From Gracilibacteraceae bacterium (GTDB taxonomy: Bacteria > Bacillota > Desulfitobacteriia > Desulfitobacteriales > Syntrophobotulaceae): DNA of 36,094 bases. The position numbers were made by a program, and so were the translations under genes. This document shows, piece after piece, positions 1 through 7,598 of this stretch (its first letter is position 1; every line of letters begins with the position of its first letter). The stretch is from positions 1 to 36,094 of the forward strand of contig JAISWK010000097.1 of NCBI GenBank assembly GCA_031270805.1. Direction: 5' to 3'. Under the pieces are notes generated by a model that searched no databases, was not told where the DNA came from, and saw nothing but the letters and a program-made list of their open reading frames with translations.

Positions 1-87
1 AGCCCGTCAGGGCGCAGATGAACCGCTAACAAGAGCCATGCAACAGGCACCCGGCGAGTCTCCGAGCCGTTGGTGCCGAACTGCCAT

Positions 88-290
88 CCGCCCCTACGAT
101 GTCCTGGGTTGCGCGCCCCGGGGGACGATGGCAATCGTACCGTATACGCCGGATCGGGCGGTATTGCCGTAGGGGACGATGGCAATCGTCCCGTATACGC
201 CGAATCGGGCTCCGTAGGGGCGCAATGCGCGCCCGTGTCCCCCATTTTGTCCTGCGGGCGCGCAATGCGCGCCCCTACGATATCCGGGGG
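88..290. repeat. Intergenic palindromic and tandem repeats
   Basis: A 39-base unit at 121-159 recurs at 172-210 with two mismatches. Each copy starts with a small hairpin, ACGAT-ggca-ATCGT or nearly so. Two GC palindromes follow, at 218-234 and 256-274; the second is GGGCGCGCAATGCGCGCCC. The sequence CCCCTACGAT occurs at both ends of the block, at about 91 and 271, pointing to one repeat family present in several orientations. It resembles the dispersed 'GTAGGGGCG...' palindromic intergenic repeats seen in many anaerobe genomes. No transposase is nearby. Confidence 0.6.
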
Positions 291-344
291 TTTTCTCCCC
301 ACTCTTTACTCTTTCCTCTCCTCTCTTTCCTCATCTATTGGGTG

Positions 345-373
345 TGTTTTGCGATAAAGGCGCGCCGTATAAT
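345..373 (+). promoter_or_regulatory. Possible promoter for the sucC-like trio
   Basis: A perfect TATAAT lies at 368-373, in the AT-rich stretch before the first gene. There is no good -35 at 17 bases (TGTTTT at 345-350). The better TTGCGA at 349-354 is only 13 bases away. The call rests on the -10 box alone. Confidence 0.35.
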
Positions 374-440
374 ACAATATTAAGAAGATTACTCAGCGGT
401 TTCATAACCCGCTTTAATATAATTGGGTGGCGGAATTATA

Positions 441-1721
441 ATGGCAAAATTATTTGAATTTCAAGGGAAGCATTGGCTGAGCCTGGCCGGTCTGCCCGTA
501 CCCGCCGGGCAGGCGGTCGATTCGGCGGTGGCGGCCGGCAGCGCCGCCCGCCGCTTGTATAAGCCGGCGGCGGTCAAGGGTCAAGTTCAAAGCGGCGGGC
601 GGAGCAAAGCAGGAATCGTGCGTTTAGTCAATACGCCCGCCGAAGCGGAAAAAGCTGCGGCGGCGATTTTGGCCCGCGCGGTAAACGGTCTGCCCGTGCG
701 CCGGATTTTAGTCGAAGAAAAACTCGACATCGTCAAAGAATATTATTGCGCCGTGGTGCTGAACAGCGCTCGCACGGCCCGGAGTCCGATGCTCATGTTC
801 AGCCCGGACGGCGGCGTGGACATTGAAAGCGTGCCGGAAAACCGCATCTGGCGCCGCAATATTGATCCGATTTTTGGCTTGCGCCCCTACGAAGCGGCGG
901 AACTATGTCGGCAGGCCGGCGTTCCGGCGGCGGAAACAGCCGCTCTGGCGGAACTGCTGGTTAAATTAGCGGTGGCTTACAGCGGCTACGATTGTCAGAC
1001 CATAGAGGTCAACCCGCTGGCCTTGACCACCGCCGGGCGTTTTTACTGCGCCGATTGTAAAATGGATATTGATAATTCCGCGGTATACCGGCAGCCGCAG
1101 TTCGGAATCAAAATAGCCCGCGACCTGCCCGGCGAGCCGACCGAACTGGATAAGATCGGTTGGGAGATCGAAGAAGATGACTCGCGCGGAACGGGTTTTC
1201 TCATGAGCATGCGCCAAGCGGAAAAAAGCTGCGGTCTGATCGGCTACCACCCCATCGGCGGCGGTTCGGCCATGATGGGTCTGGACGCGCTGAACCGCGT
1301 GGGCTTGAAGCCGGCTAACTACGCCGATACCAGCGGTAACCCCGTGGCGGCCAAAATTTATCGCGTGGCCAAATGCGTGCTGGCCCAACCTAAGATTGAG
1401 GGCTACCTGCTCGGCGGTTTTATGATGGCCAACCAGGAACAGTGGCATCATGCCCACGCCCTCGTCAAGGTTTTACGGGAAATACTGCCGCTGAAACCCG
1501 GCTTACCCTGCGTCCTCCTCTTATGCGGTAATCGGGAGGACGAATCACTCCACATCCTGCGCGAAGGGCTGAAAGACCTGATGCGCCCGGATTGCCCCGG
1601 ACAGCGGATTGAGATCTACGGGCGAGACTACGTGACGGACACGGAATTCATCGGCAACCGCCTGCTGTCCCTTTGCCTGGAGTATCGCCGGGAGAGAAGC
1701 GCGGCCGGAAAGCAGGTATAA
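441..1721 (+). CDS. SucC-like ATP-grasp acyl-CoA synthetase beta-type subunit
   Basis: 426 residues, similar along its length to the beta subunit of succinyl-CoA synthetase. The N-terminal ATP-grasp part keeps recognisable SucC blocks: KGQVQSGGRSKAG near residue 45, IEVNPLAL near 192 and DCKMDIDNSAVYRQP near 207. The C-terminal CoA-ligase part is divergent: the usual DVGGG loop reads DTSGN, and the usual NIFGGI block reads LLGGFM. It is also longer than SucC (about 388). I start at ATG 441; an upstream in-frame TTG at 423 would add six residues. It is followed after five bases by a ferredoxin-like gene and then a SucD-like gene, so the three are probably one complex. An ADP-forming acyl-CoA synthetase role is likely, but the acid used is unknown and it is probably not the TCA-cycle enzyme. 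Confidence 0.75.
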   Translation: MAKLFEFQGKHWLSLAGLPVPAGQAVDSAVAAGSAARRLYKPAAVKGQVQSGGRSKAGIVRLVNTPAEAEKAAAAILARAVNGLPVRRILVEEKLDIVKEYYCAVVLNSARTARSPMLMFSPDGGVDIESVPENRIWRRNIDPIFGLRPYEAAELCRQAGVPAAETAALAELLVKLAVAYSGYDCQTIEVNPLALTTAGRFYCADCKMDIDNSAVYRQPQFGIKIARDLPGEPTELDKIGWEIEEDDSRGTGFLMSMRQAEKSCGLIGYHPIGGGSAMMGLDALNRVGLKPANYADTSGNPVAAKIYRVAKCVLAQPKIEGYLLGGFMMANQEQWHHAHALVKVLREILPLKPGLPCVLLLCGNREDESLHILREGLKDLMRPDCPGQRIEIYGRDYVTDTEFIGNRLLSLCLEYRRERSAAGKQV

Positions 1722-1726
1722 AATAT

Positions 1727-2014
1727 ATGTATACTATTAAAGAAAGATCCATTATTATTTCGATCGACACGGATAAATGTATTACCTGCACGAGCAAGGC
1801 TTGTATTGAAGCCTGCCGCCTCTACGCCCGTGGCATATTGGCTCCGGATAAGAACGGGGCGCCCTCTACGGCGCATTTGTCTGAGGAAGAAACGCTGCGG
1901 CTTGGCACGGAATGTCTGGCCTGCGAATACGCCTGCGACACGCGGGGGCGGGGAGTTATCACGATTGACGTGCCGATCAAAGGCCTATCGGCATACATGA
2001 AAGGCGGCGTCTGA
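1727..2014 (+). CDS. Small ferredoxin-like Fe-S protein
   Basis: 95 residues with a seven-cysteine pattern. The first group is CITCTSKACIEAC (Cys18, 21, 26, 30) and the second is CLACEYAC (Cys63, 66, 70). The first resembles a 4Fe-4S binding motif of unusual spacing (C-x2-C-x4-C-x3-C). ATG 1727 is chosen because it lies just after the stop of the upstream gene; an earlier in-frame start would overlap that gene by about 50 bases. Its stop overlaps the ATG of the SucD-like gene as TGATG, so the two are probably translationally coupled. Its place between the two halves of a CoA synthetase suggests a structural or redox-sensing partner subunit. No exact family is recognised. Confidence 0.7.
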   Translation: MYTIKERSIIISIDTDKCITCTSKACIEACRLYARGILAPDKNGAPSTAHLSEEETLRLGTECLACEYACDTRGRGVITIDVPIKGLSAYMKGGV

Positions 2015-2922
2015 TGGGAATATTAGTCAGCAGAGAAACGCGAGTAGCGGTGCAGGGCGTTACCGGCCGGGAGGGCAGCGTCCGGACAAAGTATATGAAA
2101 GAGTACGGCACGAAGGTTATCGCCGGCGTGAGTCCCGGCAAACGGGGCGAGAACGTACACGGAGTGCCTGTTTATAATAGCATGGCCGAAATCATCCGCG
2201 AGGAAGGACCTGTGGATTTCAGCGTCGTCTTCGTCCCCGGCCGCGCTTTGAAAAACGCCGTGATGGAAGCGGCCGACGCCGGCGTCGCCAATATTATCCC
2301 CTGCGTGGAAGGCGCGCCGGTACACGACATTATGTTTGTGGCCGCCTATTGCCGGCTAAAAGGCGTTCGTCTGCTCGGACCCGGTTCCATCGGCATTATT
2401 ACCCCGGGCGAAGCCGTGGTCGGTTGGTTGGGCGGCAATGTGGACTGGGCCAACCGTTTTTTTGAAAGCGGCCGGATCGGGGTTTTTTCCCGCAGCGGCG
2501 GCCAATCGGGCACGATCCCCTGGGTATTGCGGGAAGGCGGTTTTGGCGTGAGTACGGTAATTCACACCGGAACGGAATCGATACTCGGGACGTCGATGGC
2601 GGACTTGCTGCCGCTGTTTGAAGCGGATCCGCAGACGGATGGTGTGGCGGTTTACGCGGAAATCGGCGGTTCGCAGGAAGAAGAATGTGCGGAGGTAATC
2701 GCGGCCGGCCTGTTTACAAAACCGTTTGTCATATATGTCGCCGGGGCCTGGGCCCCCGAGGGACAGCGCTTTTCTCACGCCTCCAATATCGTGGAACGGG
2801 GGCGCGGATCGGCCCGGAGCAAGATGCAGGCCGTCACGCAGGCCGGCGGCTTCGTCGCGGAAACGCCGCGGGATATTCCCGTTATCCTGCGGGAGAAATT
2901 GAAGTCCCGGGGGCTGGGCTGA
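2014..2922 (+). CDS. SucD-like CoA-binding acyl-CoA synthetase alpha-type subunit
   Basis: 302 residues, about the length of SucD (289). It has an N-terminal Rossmann CoA-binding domain (AVQGVTGREGS near residue 12, GPGSIGIITPGE near 122) and a C-terminal ligase domain (FSRSGGQSGTIPW near 158). The residue phosphorylated in SucD, normally in a GHAGA motif, appears to be His255 in RFSHASNIVERG, so phosphoryl transfer looks possible although the surroundings are altered. The start overlaps the ferredoxin-like stop by one base (TGATG). With the SucC-like protein it should form an ATP- or ADP-linked acyl-CoA synthetase. The divergent motifs argue against succinate as the sole substrate. Confidence 0.78.
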   Translation: MGILVSRETRVAVQGVTGREGSVRTKYMKEYGTKVIAGVSPGKRGENVHGVPVYNSMAEIIREEGPVDFSVVFVPGRALKNAVMEAADAGVANIIPCVEGAPVHDIMFVAAYCRLKGVRLLGPGSIGIITPGEAVVGWLGGNVDWANRFFESGRIGVFSRSGGQSGTIPWVLREGGFGVSTVIHTGTESILGTSMADLLPLFEADPQTDGVAVYAEIGGSQEEECAEVIAAGLFTKPFVIYVAGAWAPEGQRFSHASNIVERGRGSARSKMQAVTQAGGFVAETPRDIPVILREKLKSRGLG

Positions 2923-3015
2923 CCTAAGAATCGGAACGGAAAAAGAGGAAAACGGGCGCGAACGGCGAAAAATGAAGATAACGGAGGCGAGGCGGGAGGC
3001 GAAAGCATCAAAGAA

Positions 3016-3915
3016 TTGATTACAGAATATCTGCATTATCTGCAGATGGAGCGAGGTTTGAGTCTAAACACCCAGGCGGCCTATGAGCGGGATTTGAGGA
3101 AATTGGCCGGTTTTTTGGCGGAGAGGGAAACAGCCGCCGCTGTTTGTCCGGCTTCCGAACTGATGCTTTTTTTATCCGTTCTCAAAGAACGGGGAGCGGC
3201 CAGCCGTTCGATCGCCCGTTGCGCCGCTGCGTTGAAGGGTTTTTTTGGCTACCTGGTTGAGGAACAAATCCGCCCGGACGATCCGACCCTTTACCTAACA
3301 AATCCCAAAACGGAGGCAAGCCTGCCGCAAGTGCTGACCGCGCCGGCCATCGAGCGGCTGCTGCAGCCGGAACCCGGACTCCAGCCGACGACGCTGCGCG
3401 ATAACGCCATGCTCGAAGTGCTTTACGGCAGCGGGTTGCGCGTGTCGGAACTTGTCGGCCTCAGCCTGAATGATATATCGTTTGAGCTGGGCTACTTGCG
3501 TTGCCGGGGCAAAGGCGGCAAGGAAAGGCTGGCCCCGCTGGGGGAACCGGCGTTGCGCAGTCTGGCTCTTTACAGCGAGAAGGGGCGGGAGGCCCTGCTG
3601 GCCAAGAACCACAAACCCACCGTCGCGGAACGCAACAGCCTTTTTTTGAACGCCCGCGGCCGGACGCTGACCCGGCAGGGGGTGTGGAAAATAGTCAGAC
3701 AGCGCGGCCGGAAGGCGGGGATAAGCCCGTCTCTCTACCCGCATCTTTTCCGCCACAGCTTTGCCACCCATTTGCTGGACGGCGGCGCCGATCTCCGCTC
3801 TGTGCAGGAAATGCTGGGGCACGCCGATATTTCCACGACGCAGATATACACGCATCTGACCAGCCGGCGCTTGTGGGAAGTATTTCGCCGGGCGCATCCG
3901 CGAGCGAATGATTGA
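3016..3915 (+). CDS. xerD: Tyrosine recombinase XerD/XerC
   Basis: 299 residues, the normal Xer length, with an N-terminal SAM-like core-binding domain (ERGLSLNTQAAYERDL) and a C-terminal catalytic domain. The catalytic set is complete: Arg142 (GSGLRVSEL), Lys166 (RGKGGKER), His243 and Arg246 (PHLFRHSFATHLL), His269 (MLGHADIS) and the nucleophile Tyr278 (TTQIYTHL). It should act at dif to resolve chromosome dimers rather than as a mobile-element integrase, since no element surrounds it. The start used is TTG 3016, 16 bases after GGGAGG at 2994-2999, which is long; an ATC at 3007 is better spaced but non-standard. XerD versus XerC cannot be fixed from sequence alone. Confidence 0.88.
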   Translation: MITEYLHYLQMERGLSLNTQAAYERDLRKLAGFLAERETAAAVCPASELMLFLSVLKERGAASRSIARCAAALKGFFGYLVEEQIRPDDPTLYLTNPKTEASLPQVLTAPAIERLLQPEPGLQPTTLRDNAMLEVLYGSGLRVSELVGLSLNDISFELGYLRCRGKGGKERLAPLGEPALRSLALYSEKGREALLAKNHKPTVAERNSLFLNARGRTLTRQGVWKIVRQRGRKAGISPSLYPHLFRHSFATHLLDGGADLRSVQEMLGHADISTTQIYTHLTSRRLWEVFRRAHPRAND

Positions 3916-3936
3916 GACGATTTCAAGGAAAGGAGC

Positions 3937-3953
3937 GTCGAGAGGGACTCGAC
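3937..3953 (+). promoter_or_regulatory. Hairpin between the ribosome site and start of punA
   Basis: GTCGAG (3937-3942) and CTCGAC (3948-3953) form a perfect six-base-pair stem with loop AGGGA. It lies between AAAGGAG (3929-3935) and ATG 3964. Folding would shorten the effective spacing from 28 to about 11 bases. The function is inferred. Confidence 0.4.
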
Positions 3954-3963
3954 AAGTGGAATT

Positions 3964-4797
3964 ATGCTGACTGAAGAAAGAATCATGGCGCGCCTGAGTG
4001 TCGCCAGGAGTTTTGTGGAAAAAAAACTGGCTCGACTGCCGGAGTTTGGCATTATTCTCGGATCCGGCCTGGGCCGCTTCGCCGAAAACATAACAGAGCG
4101 GACTGTAATCCCCTATGAGGACATTCCGCATTTCCCCCTCTCTACCGCGCCCGGGCATAAGGGCAATATGGTGCTGGGCCGCTGCGGCGAAAAATATGTG
4201 ATGATCATGCAGGGCCGGCTGCATTATTATGAGGGCTATGAGATGGAGGACGTGACTTTTCCCGTGCGCCTGATGGAAGTCCTCGGCCTGAAAAAGCTGA
4301 TCGTCACAAACGCCGCGGGGGGGATAAATGAAAATTATCGACCGGGGCAACTCGTGGTCATGCGCGACCATATTAACCTGCTGGGCGTGAATCCGCTGCG
4401 CGGACAAAATTTGGACTTTCTGGGCCTGCGCTTTCCCGACATGACTTACGCCTACGACAAAAGCTGGCGGGCTGTGGCTCTGGCCGTGCTTGAGGAACTG
4501 GGCCGGCCGGGACAGGAAGGGGTTTACGCCGCCGTGCCGGGCCCGAGTTTTGAGACGCCGGCGGAAATACGTTATCTGCGCGCCATAGGCGCCGACCTGG
4601 TCGGCATGTCCACCGTGCCGGAAGTTATCGTGGCCAATCACGGCGGGATGCAGGTTCTCGGCGTTTCCTGCGTGACCAATATGGCGGCCGGCGTGCTGGA
4701 ACAAAAACTGACAATGGAAGAAGTGCTGGAAACCTCGGCCCGGGCGGCCGGCGACCTGTACGCCCTCCTGGGCGCCGTGCTGGCCCGGCTGCCCTAG
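3964..4797 (+). CDS. punA: Purine nucleoside phosphorylase
   Basis: 277 residues, typical of trimeric (class II) purine nucleoside phosphorylase, which splits (deoxy)inosine and (deoxy)guanosine with phosphate for purine salvage. Family blocks are clear: GIILGSGLG near residue 29 (phosphate loop), PGHKGNMVLG, QGRLHYYEGY near 82, TNAAGGIN near 117, VPGPSFETPAEIR near 190 and GMSTVPEVIVANH near 210. The strongest ribosome site (AAAGGAG, 3929-3935) is 28 bases before ATG 3964, with a perfect small hairpin between them. It sits 48 bases after xerD and probably shares its transcript. It converges on the DUF554 gene with no evident terminator. Confidence 0.93.
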   Translation: MLTEERIMARLSVARSFVEKKLARLPEFGIILGSGLGRFAENITERTVIPYEDIPHFPLSTAPGHKGNMVLGRCGEKYVMIMQGRLHYYEGYEMEDVTFPVRLMEVLGLKKLIVTNAAGGINENYRPGQLVVMRDHINLLGVNPLRGQNLDFLGLRFPDMTYAYDKSWRAVALAVLEELGRPGQEGVYAAVPGPSFETPAEIRYLRAIGADLVGMSTVPEVIVANHGGMQVLGVSCVTNMAAGVLEQKLTMEEVLETSARAAGDLYALLGAVLARLP

Positions 4798-4841
4798 CGT
4801 GAGTTTCGATGCGGTTTTGCCTCCGTAAGTCACCTTATTGA

Positions 4842-5522
4842 TCAAGCCAGGACGAGAAAATAGTATCCGGCGGCGGTGAAAAAAGCCGGCAGCAGGTTCG
4901 CCGCTTTGATTTTCGCTTCCAGCGTCATATTGAGTCCGAGGGCCAGGATCATCACCCCGCCCACCGCGGAAATCTGAGTGATCAGCTCTGCGGAAAAAAC
5001 GCTCTGCAAGGCGGAGGCGCAAAGCACGATCGCGCCCTGATAGATGAGGATGGAGGCGGCGGAAAGCAGGACGCCCGGGCCGAGCGCGGAAGCGAAGATC
5101 ATGGCCGTGACCCCGTCGATGACGGATTTGGTGAAAATAATGGTGTGATCGCCGCGCAGACCGCTGTCAATGGAGCCGACGATAGCCATCGCTCCGACGC
5201 AAAAAAGCAGGGTGGCCGTGACGAAACCCTCGGCTAGCGTCGAACCTTCGCCCCGGCTGATTCTGCTCTGCAGCCAGCGGCCAAAATGGTTCAGTCCCCC
5301 GTCGATGTCGGCCATTTCCCCGATAATAACCCCCGTGGCCAGGGAGGCCACGAGCAGCAGCGTATCACCGCGGATGGCGCTGGCGAGGCCGATGACGCAG
5401 ACGCAAAGTCCCATCACCCGCAGCAAGTTCTCTGTGACCCGGCTGGATAAGCGGCTTTGGAGCAGCAGGCCGACCCCGCCGCCGATCAGCACCGCTACCG
5501 CGTTGGTTAAAGTCCCAAGCAT
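4842..5522 (-). CDS. DUF554 family membrane protein (YdfK/YqgA-like)
   Basis: 226 residues, strongly hydrophobic, with about six or seven membrane segments and Gly/Ala-rich helices, beginning MLGTLTNAVAVLIGGGVGLL. The pattern NxxxVLxGGxxG near the N terminus and the repeated GxxIGE and DGxTA blocks (TGVIIGEMADID, SVIDGVTAMIFAS) match the DUF554 family. Its transport or other function is not established. The start is 19 bases after the ksgA stop, so it is probably the last gene of the secA-TPR-PHP-ksgA run. It converges with punA, with a 44-base gap and no clear terminator. Confidence 0.85.
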   Translation of the reverse strand: MLGTLTNAVAVLIGGGVGLLLQSRLSSRVTENLLRVMGLCVCVIGLASAIRGDTLLLVASLATGVIIGEMADIDGGLNHFGRWLQSRISRGEGSTLAEGFVTATLLFCVGAMAIVGSIDSGLRGDHTIIFTKSVIDGVTAMIFASALGPGVLLSAASILIYQGAIVLCASALQSVFSAELITQISAVGGVMILALGLNMTLEAKIKAANLLPAFFTAAGYYFLVLA

Positions 5523-5541
5523 GTTCGCACCTCTGTTTTTT

Positions 5542-6396
5542 TTAACTATCCCCGTCCCGGCGGATGGTCAAAGCGATGTTCTGAAAATCTTCAATCGTCA
5601 GTTGTTCCGCCCGGGCCTCCGGCGGAATTGCCGCCGTGCGCAGCCAATGGCGTACGGTGTCTTTGTCCCGGGGCCAGACCGCGCTGAGCGAGTTCAGCGC
5701 CGTTTTCCGCCGCTGGGCAAACGCGGCTCTGGCCACGGCCAGCACATCTTCTTCCGGCAGGAGCAGACCGGGATAAGGGCGCGGATGCAGACGCACGGCG
5801 GCGGAAGTGACGCGGGGCGCGGGGCGAAAAGCGGCGGCCGGAACCGTGAACAAAAACTCCGGCTCGGCGTAGAGGCGCACCGCCAGGGAAAGCAGGCCGT
5901 AAGGCCGCCCCCCCGGCGGCGCCGTCAGGCGCTCCCCCACTTCTTTCTGCACCATTACCGTCAGCCGGGTGAGAGAATCTCTCTGCCGCAAAAAATGCCG
6001 CAGCAGCGGGTTGGCGATGTAATAGGGCAAGTTGCCACAAACCGCGCCTTTTTCCCCGCCCCAGAGGTCGCGGAGCAGCACGGTGCGGGCATCCAGGCAA
6101 AGCAGAGAGAGCGGGCGGCCGGCAAATTCGCGCTCCAGCACGGCCACCTTACCCTCGTCTATTTCCGCCGCCCACAAACGACCGCCGCTCGCTTCCTGCC
6201 GCCGCAGCAATAAGCGCGTCAGCAGGCCGAGGCCCGGCCCGATCTCCAGCACCGGCCCGGCGGCGGTCGGCGCGGCCGCGGCCGCCATTTGCTCCAGCAA
6301 AGCGTCGTCGATTAAATAATTTTGGCCGAGGGCCTTTTTTGCCCGATCGCCGCGGCCAACCCGCCGCAGATAGGCCAGAGCCGGCTCCGCCTCCAT
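5542..6396 (-). CDS. ksgA: 16S rRNA dimethyladenosine transferase KsgA/RsmA
   Basis: 284 residues. The enzyme uses SAM to dimethylate two adjacent adenosines in helix 45 of 16S rRNA during late 30S assembly. Visible blocks are AKKALGQNYLID near residue 19, LEIGPGLGLLTRL (SAM motif I) near 49 and the catalytic GNLPYYIANPLLRHFL near 120 (motif IV, NLPY). The later PAAAFRPAPRVTSAAVRL and FAQRRKTALNSL are typical of the C-terminal part. The start at 6396 gives the expected N terminus. It lies 45 bases after the PHP phosphatase gene and 19 bases before DUF554, in the same direction. Confidence 0.95.
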   Translation of the reverse strand: MEAEPALAYLRRVGRGDRAKKALGQNYLIDDALLEQMAAAAAPTAAGPVLEIGPGLGLLTRLLLRRQEASGGRLWAAEIDEGKVAVLEREFAGRPLSLLCLDARTVLLRDLWGGEKGAVCGNLPYYIANPLLRHFLRQRDSLTRLTVMVQKEVGERLTAPPGGRPYGLLSLAVRLYAEPEFLFTVPAAAFRPAPRVTSAAVRLHPRPYPGLLLPEEDVLAVARAAFAQRRKTALNSLSAVWPRDKDTVRHWLRTAAIPPEARAEQLTIEDFQNIALTIRRDGDS

Positions 6397-6441
6397 TGAT
6401 TCAGCTCCTGACGGCGCAGCGCCATTTTTTTCGCCCGTAAG

Positions 6442-7170
6442 TCACCAATCCAGCCGCCGGGCCTCCAGCGTCCGGAGCGCCGCCGCCGCCGCCGCGACCT
6501 CCCGGCCGACCTGGTCCGGGGCGTGCGCGTCCGAGCCGGTCGTGATCGGGATGCGCCGCCGCGCCGCCGCCGCGAGCAGGGCCGGCGAAGGATACCATTC
6601 CCCCACCGGTTTATAACGGCCGTTCGTGTTCAGCTCAATCGCCCCGCCGGCAGCGGCGACGGCGTCCAGGGCCGGGGCCGCCAATTCCTCGACCGCGAGC
6701 GTCGGCCGCACCCCGAAAATTTTCACCAGATCGATATGTCCCAATACGGTAAAGAGACCGCTCTTCGCCGCCCGGGCCACGCAGGCGAAATAACGGCGGT
6801 ATAATTCGTCCGGCGCCAGACCCAGCGCGTCCGCCTCGGCCGGCGTCAAATCCAGAGCCCGCCCCTCCAGCTCGTGGACGGAGCCGATGCTGAAATCAAA
6901 CCGGTGCCGGCGGAGGGCGGCCCGCAGCCGTGCTTCTTCGCCGGGCCGGTAATCCAGTTCCACGCCGACCAGGACGCGCAGCCCCGGGTATTCACCCGCC
7001 ACCTCCCGGATCAGATCCGGGCGCATATCTTCGATATATTCTTCGTGGTCGGCAAAACCGATCAGGCTCAACCCGCGGCGCACGGCTGCGTCCAAAAACA
7101 AGCGGATATTTTCCCGCGTGGCCGGCCGATCCCGGTGCCCGAGCAAGTGCACATGCGTGTCAATCAGCAT
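6442..7170 (-). CDS. PHP-domain phosphatase, histidinol-phosphatase-like
   Basis: 242 residues with a full set of PHP metal ligands: DTHVH near the N terminus, FADHEEY near 37, VGVELDY near 71, GSVHELE near 94, LGHIDLVK near 144 and the C-terminal TGSDAHAP. This fits the HisJ branch of histidinol-phosphatases, which remove phosphate from histidinol phosphate in histidine synthesis. No his genes are nearby, so another small phosphate ester is possible. I use the ATG at 7170 because it gives the normal MLIDTHVH start; the frame is open further upstream but runs inside the TPR gene. It overlaps that gene's end by 11 bases. Confidence 0.78.
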   Translation of the reverse strand: MLIDTHVHLLGHRDRPATRENIRLFLDAAVRRGLSLIGFADHEEYIEDMRPDLIREVAGEYPGLRVLVGVELDYRPGEEARLRAALRRHRFDFSIGSVHELEGRALDLTPAEADALGLAPDELYRRYFACVARAAKSGLFTVLGHIDLVKIFGVRPTLAVEELAAPALDAVAAAGGAIELNTNGRYKPVGEWYPSPALLAAAARRRIPITTGSDAHAPDQVGREVAAAAAALRTLEARRLDW

Positions 7171-7597
7171 TGTCCCGCAGCGCCTCCTCCCGCCGGGCCA
7201 GCGTCTCCTCTCCCACCTGGGGGTCGCCCAGGCGGCGATAACATTCCGCCAGGCGATCGTAAACCTCAAACAGGGTTGCGTCCAGGGCGAGCGCGTGTTC
7301 ATAATCGGAGACCGCGTCCTCGTACAGTTCCAATTCCCAATATGCGTCGCCGCGCCGTACCCAAACCATCGCTTCCTCGTCTTGGCTGTCCATCGCCTCG
7401 GTCAGTTCCTGCACCGCCGTCTCGTAATCCTCAGCCGCGATCGCCTGCTCGCCGCGGGCGAAAGATTCCGCGTAATCCTTTTCTTCCGCAGGCGCGCAAG
7501 CCGAAACCGCCGCCAGCACCGGCAGCAAGAGCAATAAAACGGCCAAGCAGGGCCGAAAGATAAAAAGGTTAGAGCCGGTGCGACGCGGTGCAGTCAT
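7160..7597 (-). CDS. TPR-repeat lipoprotein
   Basis: 145 residues. It opens with a short basic stretch, a hydrophobic core (LFIFRPCLAVLLLLLPVLAA) and a lipobox-like VSAC, so it is probably a lipid-anchored protein exported by Sec. The mature part has about three tetratricopeptide-like helix pairs (GEQAIAAEDYETAVQELTEA, GDAYWELELYEDAVSDYEHA, VYDRLAECYRRLG). The role is unknown beyond protein-protein contact. ATG 7597 is one base downstream of the secA stop, which supports this start over a longer in-frame version inside secA. It overlaps the PHP gene by 11 bases. Confidence 0.72.
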   Translation of the reverse strand: MTAPRRTGSNLFIFRPCLAVLLLLLPVLAAVSACAPAEEKDYAESFARGEQAIAAEDYETAVQELTEAMDSQDEEAMVWVRRGDAYWELELYEDAVSDYEHALALDATLFEVYDRLAECYRRLGDPQVGEETLARREEALRDNAD

Positions 7598-7598
7598 T

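Larger units (their letters stand above)
1..440. other. Non-coding, repeat-rich start of the window
   Basis: I see no credible gene in this stretch. Short open frames on both strands are repetitive, Arg/Pro/Gly-rich and lack ribosome sites, so I read them as chance. The left part holds tandem and palindromic repeats, listed separately. The part from about 291 to 360 is a pyrimidine-rich run of CTTT and CTCC units. The last 80 bases become AT-rich and lead into the sucC-like gene at 441. Confidence 0.6.

Noticed and set aside
121-210. Possible CRISPR array
   Set aside because: There are only two units, with a 12-base gap, and no cas genes.
26-383. Short open frames in the first 400 bases
   Set aside because: They are translated tandem repeats without ribosome sites.
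3016-3915. XerD as integrase of a mobile element
   Set aside because: The sequence is housekeeping-Xer-like, and no att repeats, phage genes or transposase lie nearby.
3295-5022. A 575-residue open frame on the minus strand over xerD and punA
   Set aside because: The translation is low-complexity, His/Arg/Gln-rich and shadows two well-supported genes.
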